Assembly: GCF_015687175.1 (NCBI RefSeq)
Contig: NZ_JADPQG010000012.1
Location: 1-43,226 of the forward strand
DNA: 43,226 nucleotides
Direction: 5' to 3'
DNA from: Reinekea sp. G2M2-21
GTDB taxonomy: Bacteria; Pseudomonadota; Gammaproteobacteria; Pseudomonadales; Natronospirillaceae
Part shown: piece after piece, positions 1 through 8,648 of the stretch
Position numbering within the stretch: the first letter of the stretch is position 1
Layout: each line of letters begins with the position of its first letter
Translations under genes and position numbers: made by a program
Notes under the pieces: model-generated
Told to the model about the DNA's origin: nothing
The model's input: the letters and a program-made list of their open reading frames with translations, nothing else
The model's database searches: none

Positions 1-510
1 TTGAGTTTTTCGTGACCGGTGAAGTGCAAAACGGGTAAAAATTCCGCGGCCACGCGGCAACGAACTATGGCGGTCTCGTGCATTCGATTCCCTTACTGAA
101 AGTGTTCGCGCAATACCTTCCTAATATTGCTTTGTATGTCGGTGCCGTGATGATCGCCTTGTTTTATCAACGAGGTGAACATCGGTCAGAGAGTGCTTTT
201 CCACTGTCACGTTGGCACAGCGCGCCATTTTTACGGTTTCGTCGGGAAATTTCAAAAGGTGAACGGTCGTTTTGCGATAGGTGTCTCACTGCGCAGTGGT
301 AAAAAACTGAAACCTGTGTCGTAAATGAAGAATCAACAGCGCGTCACGGTTCGGTTTTATCGGGATAGAGTGACACACCACGTCACATTTATCGGTTTTA
401 GGTGCTAAAACGTGAAAACGGTCAGTACATAATTGAGCGGCAAGCCACAGAACATAACGTCTGGTTTAAGGACAATAATGGCAATATTTGTGTCTGTTTG
501 AGGGTTTGGA
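1..510. other. Left edge, no convincing gene
   Basis: I see no supported gene here. A 74-codon frame at 78-302 has no recognisable domain and no good ribosome-binding site, so I treat it as chance. A short inverted repeat, GTGAC (370-374) and GTCAC (382-386), lies about 125 bp before the lipoprotein start and could be an operator. The segment probably holds the promoter of the gene at 511. Confidence 0.5.
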
Positions 511-1251
511 ATGACTCGGTTTAGTATTTTATTGTTGGCTTTGCTGCTTCAGGGTTGTTTCGTGGAAGTAGACCCTGGTGATGTGACCAACGATAAAACC
601 GATGCCACGGACGATAATGAGCAGGAAGCCGGTGAGCTAATCACCTCGCTAAACGTGCTTAAAGGTGGTACGCCAGATGGCGATTTCCCGCTTGCAGTAC
701 GCGTAACCATGCGAGGTGCGGTGGCTTCGCAGTATGAATTGCGTTTGAACGGAGAGTTGTTGGAAGGTGGCAATATGCCTGCGACAGCCATTGTGACGGG
801 TCCCTTTTCCGGGCAGGACACAAACGATAATTATCGGCTGACCTACGTGACTCTGGGACAGGCCGGAGACAACGAAATAGAGCTCACCCTGACCAAAGAG
901 GGTGTTAGTGAAAAACGTGCCATCACGGTAAATGTTGGAAATCAGTGTTCCGGTGCAAATGAAAACTGGTTCGCTGCAAATGTACAAAGCAGTTTTAACG
1001 GTTGTACCGGCTGCCATACGGATGTTCCGGATAATTCATCTTTTGCAGCGTTGAAGACCTGGGACAAAATTCAGAACAGTTCAGATCTTTATTACGTTGC
1101 ACACGCTGCAGCGAATTTTGACACGATGCCAGAAGCGAATGGCGGCAATTACAGTCATTCCGATGGTCGCAAGTGGCAACCGAATTCGTCGGAGCATTTG
1201 CGAGTCATAGAAATGCTGTACCGGATGGACGCTGACTTCACTTGCCCTTAG
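511..1251 (+). CDS. Putative single-haem c-type cytochrome lipoprotein
   Basis: This encodes 246 residues. The N-terminus is a lipoprotein signal peptide with a lipobox ending at Cys16 (LLQGC), so the mature protein should be lipid-anchored in the cell envelope. An acidic Asp/Glu/Thr linker (about 18-42) leads to a beta-rich central region. A single haem c attachment motif, CTGCH (Cys165, Cys168, His169), lies in the C-terminal third and is followed by several Met and His residues that could be the distal ligand. The role is unknown; electron transfer at the outer membrane is inference from the haem site alone. The last 14 bases overlap the convergent gene at 1238. A second protein of the same general design (lipoprotein plus one late CxxCH) lies at 8649-9530. 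Confidence 0.7.
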   Translation: MTRFSILLLALLLQGCFVEVDPGDVTNDKTDATDDNEQEAGELITSLNVLKGGTPDGDFPLAVRVTMRGAVASQYELRLNGELLEGGNMPATAIVTGPFSGQDTNDNYRLTYVTLGQAGDNEIELTLTKEGVSEKRAITVNVGNQCSGANENWFAANVQSSFNGCTGCHTDVPDNSSFAALKTWDKIQNSSDLYYVAHAAANFDTMPEANGGNYSHSDGRKWQPNSSEHLRVIEMLYRMDADFTCP

Positions 1252-1492
1252 CCGTCGTGTTACTCAGCCAAGGGTTGGTCGCAGCACGAGCCTGGTGTTC
1301 AATATAGAAAGCTTCTACTTTGGCTCGGGCCCACGGTGTTTTGCGCAAAACTTTTAAACTGGAGTTAATACTCGGGTCGTGCGTAAAACAGCGGATATTG
1401 ATGTGCTGGCCCAATTGCTCAAAGCCATAGAAGTCGACGAGTTCGGTGACCAGCGCTTTCAGGGTTACGCCATGTAATGGATCATTCGTCAT
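1238..1492 (-). CDS. VF530/DUF2132 family small protein
   Basis: This is an 84-residue protein that matches, from memory, the VF530 (DUF2132) family. Seen features are the opening NDPLHG, the IRCFTHDPSI core and the SSLKVLRKTPWAR segment, all typical of the family. Members are small folded proteins proposed to bind DNA; the physiological role is not known. The gene starts 11 bases inside the 3' end of the upstream RRM gene (stop near 1482), so the two are probably co-transcribed and translationally coupled. Its own 3' end overlaps the convergent haem lipoprotein. The C-terminal 15 residues or so beyond the conserved core are basic and probably flexible. Confidence 0.8.
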   Translation of the reverse strand: MTNDPLHGVTLKALVTELVDFYGFEQLGQHINIRCFTHDPSINSSLKVLRKTPWARAKVEAFYIEHQARAATNPWLSNTTAKGK

Positions 1493-1751
1493 TGTTCGAC
1501 GTATCTAACTCTTTTGGTATGGCGCGTTTGACTCGCAGAACGGAACCGTCGAGATGCGTGTTGTTTAAACTGACAATCGCGGCCTTTGCGTCACCGGCTT
1601 TTGGCATTTCGACAAAACCAAAGCCTTTGTGCTTGCCGGTTTCGGCATCCATAATCAGTGTGCAGTATTGAACGGCGCCGTAAGCTTCGAAAAGGTCACG
1701 CAGTGCCTCTTCCGTAGTGTCGCGATTGATATTGCGGATCAGTATTTTCAT
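1482..1751 (-). CDS. RNA-binding protein with one RRM domain
   Basis: This is an 89-residue protein that is almost entirely one RNA recognition motif. RNP2 is visible as ILIRNI (residues 3-8) and RNP1 as KGFGFVEM (about 42-49), with the two aromatic positions kept. Bacterial single-RRM proteins of this size bind single-stranded RNA and are often cold- or stress-induced; targets here are unknown. It is the first gene of a two-gene unit with the VF530-like gene, overlapping it by 11 bases. It is divergent from the GH114-like gene, with 56 bp between the two starts for both promoters. The tail after the domain is short and acidic. Confidence 0.88.
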   Translation of the reverse strand: MKILIRNINRDTTEEALRDLFEAYGAVQYCTLIMDAETGKHKGFGFVEMPKAGDAKAAIVSLNNTHLDGSVLRVKRAIPKELDTSNNDE

Positions 1752-1807
1752 TAAATGACCTGTGCGTTAAAACATGTATGAACGCCAGTTGCCTGAAAGG
1801 ACTCATC

Positions 1808-2665
1808 ATGACGGTTAAATCTCGGTCACAGTATAGCCTTATTACCACCATTTGTTTTACTGCTTTTTTGCTCTCCTGCGCAACGCTGGAAGAGCCCAGC
1901 ATGAATTTAAGCGCCGATGTTGCCCCGATAACACAGGGGCAATGGTCAAAGCCTGCACTACAAAGCACCTGGCATTGGCAACTGACCGGCTCATTGAACA
2001 CTGCCTACTCTGTTGATCTGTACGATGTTGATCTTTTTGATACCTCAACCGCACAGATTCAGCAATTACAAGCACAAGGGCGTTGGGTAATTTGCTATTT
2101 CTCTGCAGGCAGTTATGAACAATGGCGCGAAGATGTCTCTGATCTGTCAGAGTCGACGCTGGGTGAGACGCTTGATGGTTGGGCGGATGAGCGTTGGTGG
2201 GATATCCGCACCGAGGCGGTTCAGGCCGTGATCGAATCCCGGCTGCAATTGGCCCAAACGAAAGGGTGCGATGGTGTCGAGCCGGATAATATGGATGCCT
2301 ACCAAAACGATTCCGGATTCTCTCTCACCGCGACCGATCAGCTCGCGTTCAACCGCTTTGTTGCGAATAAGGCACATTCACTCGGTTTGGCGGTAGGGTT
2401 GAAGAACGACCTTGATCAAATTGCCGAACTGGTCAGTTATTTCGACTTTGCTGTCAATGAACAATGCTTTGAGTACGACGAGTGCGATACCTTAACGCCA
2501 TTCATCGAGTCCGGTAAGCCAGTGTTGAATGCCGAATACAAGTCGCTATGGGTGAACGACACCAACGCCAGAGCCAATTTATGTAACGCTGCAAACCAGC
2601 GTCAGTTCAGTACACTGATATTGCCGCTGAACCTGGATGACAGTTTTCGCCACAGCTGCCTGTAA
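1808..2665 (+). CDS. GH114-like endo-alpha-1,4-polygalactosaminidase lipoprotein
   Basis: This encodes a 285-residue protein if translation starts at 1808. I prefer that start because GAAAGGA sits 6-7 bases before it and the signal peptide then begins normally; an in-frame ATG at 1778 lacks this. The lipobox is FLLSC, so it is a predicted lipoprotein. The rest resembles the glycoside hydrolase 114 TIM barrel: YFSAGSYE after the second strand, GCDGVEPDNMDAY with candidate acidic catalytic residues, GLKND, and FAVNEQCFEYDEC. Family members cleave alpha-1,4-galactosaminan, an exopolysaccharide. A role in remodelling own or foreign biofilm polysaccharide is inference. It is followed by a convergent ABC operon. 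Confidence 0.8.
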   Translation: MTVKSRSQYSLITTICFTAFLLSCATLEEPSMNLSADVAPITQGQWSKPALQSTWHWQLTGSLNTAYSVDLYDVDLFDTSTAQIQQLQAQGRWVICYFSAGSYEQWREDVSDLSESTLGETLDGWADERWWDIRTEAVQAVIESRLQLAQTKGCDGVEPDNMDAYQNDSGFSLTATDQLAFNRFVANKAHSLGLAVGLKNDLDQIAELVSYFDFAVNEQCFEYDECDTLTPFIESGKPVLNAEYKSLWVNDTNARANLCNAANQRQFSTLILPLNLDDSFRHSCL

Positions 2666-2741
2666 CGTCGGCGGTGGTTTCAAAGTGGCTGTCTTGCGCT
2701 CTGGAAAATAATCACTGGCAAAAGTATTAAAAATCCTGTTG

Positions 2742-3455
2742 TCAATTGGTTGCGCGCATTAGGCGGCGCCATAGCCAAGCGGACAAACCGATTTGCATCA
2801 CCATGCCCAAGGCCAGCCAAACCAGACCCATCAGGTTTTGGTTGGCTAATTCTATGTAACCCCATAAAGTCCACCAGGTGGGTAGCGGTGCCGCGAGCCA
2901 GTACCAGGGCGCGGGTACAAATAAGGCCAGAATGACAGGGACGCTAATCAGAAACCCCGTGCCTTTCATAATGGCGAAACCTTCCACCAGGTTATGGGCA
3001 AAACTCAACAGCAATAACGCGGAAAAGGGCAGTAGCACCAGCGCCGCTACCGTGATCGCGGCCAGCTGCCACCAAGCCAGCTCCACAAAGCCAAGTAACT
3101 CGTGCAGAACCGGCGTTATGATCAACGACAGCAGCAGATAGCCTGATGAGCGGATCAGCAAGTATTGAGGCAACCCTGCCGGTGTGGTACGAACGACAGT
3201 GAGCATGCCCTGTTCGCGATCCGTCAACAGATTGAAACCCAACACCAGGCCGAGCATCATCGGCGTTAGCAACGCGATGAAAATCGAGGTGACCGTGGTG
3301 AACCGTTCCATATGCCAGTTTGGAAATGTCGCATCCAGTACCGGCCAATAGACCTTGACCAGAATCGCAATCAGCGGCGTTAACAGCAGAATCAGCAGCA
3401 GAAAGGCGTCACTCATAATTCGACGTTGTTCCGCTTTTAATATCAGCGCAATCAT
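2742..3455 (-). CDS. ABC-2 type transporter permease
   Basis: This is a 237-residue, strongly hydrophobic protein with about six membrane segments. The first starts near residue 17, after a short cytoplasmic stretch. It is the third gene of a tightly packed unit, and its ATG overlaps the stop of the preceding permease at 3455. The design (one ATPase plus two short ABC-2 permeases that form a heterodimer) resembles drug-export systems such as those annotated as fluoroquinolone exporters, but the substrate cannot be read from the sequence. The two permeases differ clearly in sequence, so this is not a recent duplication. Confidence 0.8.
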   Translation of the reverse strand: MIALILKAEQRRIMSDAFLLLILLLTPLIAILVKVYWPVLDATFPNWHMERFTTVTSIFIALLTPMMLGLVLGFNLLTDREQGMLTVVRTTPAGLPQYLLIRSSGYLLLSLIITPVLHELLGFVELAWWQLAAITVAALVLLPFSALLLLSFAHNLVEGFAIMKGTGFLISVPVILALFVPAPWYWLAAPLPTWWTLWGYIELANQNLMGLVWLALGMVMQIGLSAWLWRRLMRATN

Positions 3456-4156
3456 TAATGACCTCCGAAGCGATGTTCATAGTTAACCGCTGCCCAACGC
3501 TCGCCGAAATAGACGCAGACTACAGTCCACAACAGTTGAACAAGGCAGGCTATCACGCCCATCACAAGCGGGGTGTTTTCCACACCAAATTTAAGCAGTG
3601 CGGTGGCGCCCCCGGATGGCAGCATAACCCAGATGGGAGATTCGAGCAGTCCTGCCAAATAGAGGATAGGCACAGCCCAAACCATACCGGACAGGGCAAA
3701 GAATATTAAAAACTGATTGATACTTGCCAGGCGCCTTGCGGCTGTAATGCCGACGGAACTGAAAAAAAAGGCGCACAGCACAATGCCGGGGAAGAGCGCG
3801 AATGCTTGTTGCAGAGGCATGATTACAACCGCCAGCAAGCTCAGTGTCAGAATGGTCAGTGCGGACAATGCAATTAAACGACTCAAGGCCAACCAGATAC
3901 TGCGGATGGGCGTTAAACGTAACGCGGGTGATATGTGTTGACTGCCGTCTAACATACCCAAGCCATAACCAAACAGTAAGCCAATTGCTGAGACGTCGAT
4001 ACTCGCCACAATAGAGAACCAAAAAGGACGCTGCTCTGCGGGTAACAAACTCAATAATGCTGCCCAGATCAAGGTCACAATAATCGCAGCGGCAACAAAA
4101 CCATGCCGCCATTGAAATTTAAATTCGGTCAGCAACAGTAGCGCGAAACTGTTCAT
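3455..4156 (-). CDS. ABC-2 type transporter permease
   Basis: This is a 233-residue membrane protein with about six hydrophobic helices, beginning with a short N-terminus (NSFALLLLTEFKFQW) that enters a first helix near residue 18. The gene overlaps the upstream ATPase gene by 4 bases (ATGA at 4153-4156) and abuts the downstream permease at 3455, so all three should be made from one transcript by coupled translation. It is likely one half of a heterodimeric export channel driven by the ATPase. The substrate is unknown. Confidence 0.8.
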   Translation of the reverse strand: MNSFALLLLTEFKFQWRHGFVAAAIIVTLIWAALLSLLPAEQRPFWFSIVASIDVSAIGLLFGYGLGMLDGSQHISPALRLTPIRSIWLALSRLIALSALTILTLSLLAVVIMPLQQAFALFPGIVLCAFFFSSVGITAARRLASINQFLIFFALSGMVWAVPILYLAGLLESPIWVMLPSGGATALLKFGVENTPLVMGVIACLVQLLWTVVCVYFGERWAAVNYEHRFGGH

Positions 4157-5022
4157 GTCAGTTGTGCTCCGGTGACCTTTATAAATACGTCTTCCAAACT
4201 CGCTTCTTTTGAATGCAGTGTTTCAACCGGGTAACGCGCAAGCTGCTGCAAAAACGCAGGGTTATCGGCCAGCTGTTGCAGCGGAAAGTCGGCGCTAATA
4301 AGTTGGCCGGCATCGTTGCGCTGTTCCAGGGTAACCGTTGATTCACCAAACTGTTTTTTCATTTGGCGAGGCGCATCAATTTTCTTCAATTCGCCATCGA
4401 CCATAAACGCTACCCGGTCACATAACTCATCGGCGTCGTACATATTATGAGTGGTCAGAAAGATCGTTTTTCCCTGTTCTTTGTGCTGGCGAATCATGTT
4501 TCGGATGTTTGATGCGTTCACCGGGTCAAGGCCGGATGTGGGTTCATCTAAGAATAACAGGTCGGGGTTCGGCAACAGCGCCCGTGCAAAATTCAGACGC
4601 ATTTTCATGCCTTTGGAGAATTCCTCAGTGCGCAGGTGTGCCTGATCACTGAGTCCGGTGTCTGCCAACAGCTGTTGAATACGCGGTGTCGCTTGCGATT
4701 TTGAAAGACCGTAAAGACTGGCAAACAAATGCATGTTTTCCAGCGCGGTTAATTTGCTGTAGTGGTTGGGCAGTTCGAAACCGACACCAATGCGGCGATA
4801 AATGTCTGCGCGCCACTGTGCGATGTCTTTATTAAACAGCTGTGCGTTGCCGCGATGCCCGTGCAACAAACCGATCAGTAACTTTTGCGTGGTACTTTTT
4901 CCAGAACCACTGGGGCCGAGAAAACCAAACATTTCCCCCGGAGCGACCTGAAAACTGAGCCCCTTGAGAGTGTCGTGGTGTTGGCCTGGATAGCGATAAT
5001 AAAGTTGGTCGACGTGAATCAT
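4153..5022 (-). CDS. ABC exporter ATP-binding protein
   Basis: This is a 289-residue ATPase. It shows Walker A (GPSGSGKST), an ABC signature of the form FSKGM followed by KMRLNFARAL, Walker B (LLFLDEPTSGLDP) and an H-loop TTHNM. After the nucleotide-binding domain there is a tail of about 70 residues, common in drug and antibiotic exporters. I place the start at the ATG at 5022 because GGAG lies 6 bases upstream; a TTG at 5037 is also in frame. It powers the two permeases that follow. The promoter should lie just upstream, where a duplicated GTCATGAC palindrome is found. Confidence 0.88.
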   Translation of the reverse strand: MIHVDQLYYRYPGQHHDTLKGLSFQVAPGEMFGFLGPSGSGKSTTQKLLIGLLHGHRGNAQLFNKDIAQWRADIYRRIGVGFELPNHYSKLTALENMHLFASLYGLSKSQATPRIQQLLADTGLSDQAHLRTEEFSKGMKMRLNFARALLPNPDLLFLDEPTSGLDPVNASNIRNMIRQHKEQGKTIFLTTHNMYDADELCDRVAFMVDGELKKIDAPRQMKKQFGESTVTLEQRNDAGQLISADFPLQQLADNPAFLQQLARYPVETLHSKEASLEDVFIKVTGAQLT

Positions 5023-5091
5023 GATCGGCTCCAGCAAACTGAAGTCGCATCATAGGAGTTGGCTGTTGCTCTGGGAACCTTCTAAGGGAAA

Positions 5092-5111
5092 GTCATGACA
5101 GGTGTCATGAC
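5092..5111. promoter_or_regulatory. Duplicated GTCATGAC palindrome upstream of ABC exporter
   Basis: The 8-base palindrome GTCATGAC occurs at 5092-5099 and again at 5104-5111, exactly 12 bases apart, about 70-90 bases before the exporter ATPase start. Paired palindromes with near one-turn spacing suit a dimeric repressor or activator. No regulator gene is adjacent. That it is an operator is inference. Confidence 0.4.
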
Positions 5112-5157
5112 GGGTGTGGTGCATCGTCAGTTAAGCCGGTGAACGCACGCAGGCTCT

Positions 5158-5613
5158 TCAGCGCAGCTCACTCGCAAGATTCTTGCGCAGCCAGTGCATG
5201 GTTTCACCCGGCGGGTAGTCGATCAGTTTGCCGACCGTTTCATAACCGAGCTTGTGATAAAAGTCCGGTGCCTGAAAACTGAATGTAGACACTTTCACCC
5301 ACTTGCACTGCCGCTCTAATGCCAGGGTTTCAGCTTCCATCACTAACAGACTGCCCAGCCCATTGCGACGATGAACAGGCGCTACCCACAGGTAGTCCAG
5401 TGCCAGCCAACCCCAGAACGTTTCGCTGATCAGGCCGCCGATGAGTTGATCGTCTTTAACCGCATAAATGTCCAAAGGCAGGCCACCTTCTGCACGAATC
5501 GCCTGATGCCAGGTCGATTGTTCATCGTTGAACTGGCGTACCTGTTTTAAGATAAAATCACGTTTGTCATCGTCTGCCTGATGTTCAACCACCAGATTCA
5601 AAGGTGACGTCAT
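5158..5613 (-). CDS. GNAT family N-acetyltransferase
   Basis: This encodes about 151 residues of the GNAT fold. The acetyl-CoA-binding signature appears as HRRNGLGSLL (Q/RxxGxG/A type), followed by the motif TFSFQAPDFYHKLGYE. The start is ambiguous: a GTG at 5619 overlaps the upstream stop, and an ATG at 5613 sits 5 bases after GGAG, which I prefer. The acceptor substrate is unknown. It is a diverged tandem copy of the GNAT gene immediately upstream; both share the WLW/RLWV core, the TFSFQAPDFY motif and the C-terminal PPG..WLRK ending. Together with the sugar kinase they form a three-gene unit. Confidence 0.85.
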   Translation of the reverse strand: MTSPLNLVVEHQADDDKRDFILKQVRQFNDEQSTWHQAIRAEGGLPLDIYAVKDDQLIGGLISETFWGWLALDYLWVAPVHRRNGLGSLLVMEAETLALERQCKWVKVSTFSFQAPDFYHKLGYETVGKLIDYPPGETMHWLRKNLASELR

Positions 5614-5615
5614 AC

Positions 5616-6059
5616 TCACTCCAGATCTTTACGCAGCCAATATTTTGCGAAGCCCGGTGGCAGATCCAACAATTGCCCGACCACGTTAAAACCATGCTTC
5701 TGATAAAAATCCGGCGCCTGAAAACTAAAAGTGGTTAAGTGCATAAACCGGCACTGTTTCGTCTGTGCGTGCTCGATGGCCTTGCCTAGCAATTGTGAAC
5801 CCAAACCCTGATGGCGGTATTCCTCGTGTACCCAAAGGCGATCAATCTCCATCGATTGCCAATAGCTTTCACCGTACAGTCCGGCAACTAACTCGCCGTT
5901 CTCGTCCTCCAGGTACACATCAAAAGGATCTCCCCTGGTGGCACGAATGTCTTTGTGCCAAACGGATTTTTCGTCGTTATAGGCGCGAAATAACGCGTTC
6001 AGTTTTTCGCGCCGGGGTTCATCTTCTGTGGTGGAAACAAGAGTCGTCAGCTCAGGCAT
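5616..6059 (-). CDS. GNAT family N-acetyltransferase (tandem paralogue)
   Basis: This encodes 147 residues from the ATG at 6059. A longer open frame reaching 6230 would lie inside the kinase gene and is not supported. The coenzyme A site is visible as YRHQGLGSQLL, and the TFSFQAPDFYQKHGF motif is shared with the neighbour downstream. The ATG overlaps the last codons and stop of the kinase gene (8 bases, 6052-6059), implying coupled translation. Members of this subgroup are usually annotated only as GNAT acetyltransferases and may modify a small molecule or antibiotic-like compound. The acceptor is not known. Confidence 0.85.
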   Translation of the reverse strand: MPELTTLVSTTEDEPRREKLNALFRAYNDEKSVWHKDIRATRGDPFDVYLEDENGELVAGLYGESYWQSMEIDRLWVHEEYRHQGLGSQLLGKAIEHAQTKQCRFMHLTTFSFQAPDFYQKHGFNVVGQLLDLPPGFAKYWLRKDLE

Positions 6060-7014
6060 CGGCTTGTTCTTCCAGATCATCCAGACTGGGCAACGCGGTG
6101 AATGCGCCCTGACGAGCCACAGTAAAGGCACCGCATTTACTGGCGAACAAGGCCATTTCTTCCAGAGTTTTCTGATCGGTAATGGCTCTGCGGATGTCGC
6201 TTTGTTCCGACAGGGCAAACAGAAAACCACCGGTGAAGGCGTCGCCGGCGGCGGTGGTATCGACGACCTTGGTCACCGGTGGTGTGATTTCAGAGAACAC
6301 ACCTTTGGCGAGTACTTTAATCGGGTTGCCTCCGTCGGTGATCAGAACGGTAGTCACACCCGCTTCAATAGCCGCCTTAACAAACGCCTGTTCACCGGCA
6401 GGTTCCAGATAATCAAGTTCTTCTTTCGAGACTTTAATCAGGTCAACCGAGGCAAAACAATCGGTCACGGTCTTAATATCTGCCTTGCCTTTCGGCCACA
6501 GGTTATGACGAAGGTTAATGTCAAAACTCACCAGGCAACCCTGTTTTTTGGCTTTGGCCAGGGCCGCCATAGTGGTTTTCGCTATATTGGGTTCGGTTAA
6601 GGTGTTGGAGCAAAAATGGAATATGTCCGCTCCCATAAACCACTTGTCTTTTACGTCCAGCTCCGACAATAAGACATCGGCTGTTTGCTCGCGGAAAAAC
6701 TCAAACGAGCGTTCGCCATCGTCATCCAAAAATACAAACGCCAACGCTGTTTTTGCCGTCGGGTGCATCTGCATGTTGTCTGTATTGACTTCGTACGCTT
6801 CCAGTGAAGATTTTAGAAAATGTCCGAACGTGTCATCGCCGACCTGACCGGCAAAGCGTGCATCCCCACCAAGCTTGGCAATGGCAACGGCAACGTTAGC
6901 GGGCGCGCCGCCGGGAAACTGTCGGAAATCGGGAATGTTTAAGGGACCTTCCGATTGATGTCCGGTATTCAGAAAATCGATTAATGCTTCGCCAAAACAG
7001 GTTACAGCCGCCAT
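6052..7014 (-). CDS. PfkB family sugar kinase, fructokinase-like
   Basis: This is a 320-residue ribokinase/PfkB-fold kinase. Signature 1 is visible near the N-terminus (GGAPANVAVAIAKLGGDA, around residues 34-51), and signature 2 near the C-terminus is DTTAAGDAFTGGF with the catalytic Asp. The opening CFGEALIDF and the overall pattern are those of fructokinases (ScrK type), which phosphorylate fructose to fructose 6-phosphate in the cytosol. Another ketose or adenosine-like substrate cannot be excluded. GGAGG precedes the ATG at good spacing. No sucrose or fructose transporter is adjacent, so the pathway context is missing. It is first in a unit with two GNAT genes. Confidence 0.85.
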   Translation of the reverse strand: MAAVTCFGEALIDFLNTGHQSEGPLNIPDFRQFPGGAPANVAVAIAKLGGDARFAGQVGDDTFGHFLKSSLEAYEVNTDNMQMHPTAKTALAFVFLDDDGERSFEFFREQTADVLLSELDVKDKWFMGADIFHFCSNTLTEPNIAKTTMAALAKAKKQGCLVSFDINLRHNLWPKGKADIKTVTDCFASVDLIKVSKEELDYLEPAGEQAFVKAAIEAGVTTVLITDGGNPIKVLAKGVFSEITPPVTKVVDTTAAGDAFTGGFLFALSEQSDIRRAITDQKTLEEMALFASKCGAFTVARQGAFTALPSLDDLEEQADA

Positions 7015-7253
7015 GAGGCCTCCAAATAAATAGTTAAAAACGCTCTTCGGGGCAGTTTAGTCAGCTCGGGCAAACTTGCCCAGATGGAATCGACAAGACT
7101 GCTTAGCTCCAACCGCAGCCCATCAACGCTGCGTTTTACAGCATGTAAATGAAACTGACCACCTGTTTTCTATCATTTATGCCGTGCGAAGGTTGCGAAG
7201 CGGACTTAGCTGGGCAACCTTAGTGGTTCTCATTTACGGATGGCGAATTCAAC

Positions 7254-8639
7254 GTGCAACCTTTTTCTGTTTTGGATTTATTTAAAGTCGGTATTGGTCC
7301 TTCCTCTTCTCATACGCTAGGGCCGATGCGTGCCGCCGGAAAATTTGTTGAACATCTAGTGCAGCAGGGCTTGCTGAACCAGGTGACGCATGTCCGGGTT
7401 AATCTTTATGGCTCGTTGGCGTTAACCGGTGTCGGGCATGCAACCGACAAGGCCGTGATTCTGGGGCTGGCTGGATTCGACGCGGCCACCATCGACCCCG
7501 ATGAAGCCGAACGGCAATTCCGAGTGACCCAGGCCGAGAGTACGCTGTTGCTCGCCGGTGATCATCACATTCGTTTTAATGTCGATGAATGCATTCGCTT
7601 TTTGGGCGATGTGTTTTTACCCGAGCACCCCAATGGCATGCGTTTCTGCGCACTGGACAGCAATGGCATCGAACTCGCTGCGCAGACTTGGTATTCCGTG
7701 GGTGGCGGTGCCATCGCTAGCGAGTTGGCCAAAAATTCCGCGCAGCGTGATTTGTTGCAAGAATTCCCAGATCTACGTGAGTTCCCGTTTGCCAATGCTG
7801 AAGAATTGATTGCCCATTGTCTGGCGCAAAACCTGTCTATTGCCGACATTGTGGCGCGCAATGAGAGTCGGCTGCAGGGTTCCATGGACGCCGTGGAGGA
7901 TTGGGTACGGGATATCTGCTCTGCCATGCAACAATGCATGCAACGCGGAATGGCTGCCGAAGGTCCGTTGCCGGGCGGCATTCGTGTTCAACGTCGTGCC
8001 AGCCGGATGGCGAAATCATTACGGGCAAGAACCCTGAAAGATGATTTGCTGACACTCGATTGGGTGTCTGTTTATGCGCTGGCCGTAAATGAAGAAAACG
8101 CCTCCGGTGGACGGGTGGTGACCGCGCCGACCAACGGATCAGCAGGGGTCATTCCCGCTGTTATGGCGCATCTGGAACACCATCATGAAGGTATGGCAGA
8201 AGATTGGCTCAGTACCTTTTTGTTGACCTGTGCTGCGATCGGTTGGTTGTATAAGCGTAACGCCTCTATATCGGCTGCGGAAATGGGTTGCCAGGGTGAA
8301 ATTGGGGTTGCCAGTTCCATGGCCGCAGCGGGTATGGCCGCCGTTATGGGCGGTAATCCGGAGCAGGTTGAACATGCCGCTGAAATCGCCATGGAGCATC
8401 ATTTGGGCATGACCTGCGACCCTATCGCGGGCCTGGTGCAGGTGCCATGCATTGAACGTAACGCCTTTGGTGCCGTAAAAGCGATACAGGCAGCGCGTAT
8501 GGCGATTAATGAACCTGGCGATCATTGTGTCTCACTGGACGAATGCATTGAAACCATGCGCCAGACCGGAGAAGACATGGTCAGTAAATACAAAGAGACC
8601 GCCCAAGGCGGTCTCGCAGTGAATGTCGTGGTGTGCTGA
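7254..8639 (+). CDS. sdaA: L-serine dehydratase (L-serine ammonia-lyase), iron-sulfur type
   Basis: This is a 461-residue, single-chain L-serine dehydratase that converts L-serine to pyruvate and ammonia in the cytosol. The start is GTG at 7254, which gives the family's typical opening ([17 protein letters not shown]). The beta domain comes first, followed by the alpha domain with the 4Fe-4S cysteines, seen in [18 protein letters not shown] and VQVPCIERN. Length matches E. coli SdaA (about 454). The gene is divergent from the sugar kinase with 239 bp between. An inverted repeat, AGACCGCC and GGCGGTCT, lies inside the final codons (about 8595-8613), but has no T-run and is not called a terminator. 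Confidence 0.96.
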   Translation: MQPFSVLDLFKVGIGPSSSHTLGPMRAAGKFVEHLVQQGLLNQVTHVRVNLYGSLALTGVGHATDKAVILGLAGFDAATIDPDEAERQFRVTQAESTLLLAGDHHIRFNVDECIRFLGDVFLPEHPNGMRFCALDSNGIELAAQTWYSVGGGAIASELAKNSAQRDLLQEFPDLREFPFANAEELIAHCLAQNLSIADIVARNESRLQGSMDAVEDWVRDICSAMQQCMQRGMAAEGPLPGGIRVQRRASRMAKSLRARTLKDDLLTLDWVSVYALAVNEENASGGRVVTAPTNGSAGVIPAVMAHLEHHHEGMAEDWLSTFLLTCAAIGWLYKRNASISAAEMGCQGEIGVASSMAAAGMAAVMGGNPEQVEHAAEIAMEHHLGMTCDPIAGLVQVPCIERNAFGAVKAIQAARMAINEPGDHCVSLDECIETMRQTGEDMVSKYKETAQGGLAVNVVVC

Positions 8640-8648
8640 AGGCGTTCC

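Noticed and set aside
78-302. 74-codon frame at the left edge
   Set aside because: No domain, no good ribosome-binding site, composition not convincing.
5616-6230. Longer start for the second GNAT gene
   Set aside because: The extra 57 codons lie wholly inside the kinase gene; the ATG at 6059 gives the normal family start.
8594-8614. Inverted repeat at the end of sdaA as a terminator
   Set aside because: It lies within the coding sequence and is not followed by a T-run.
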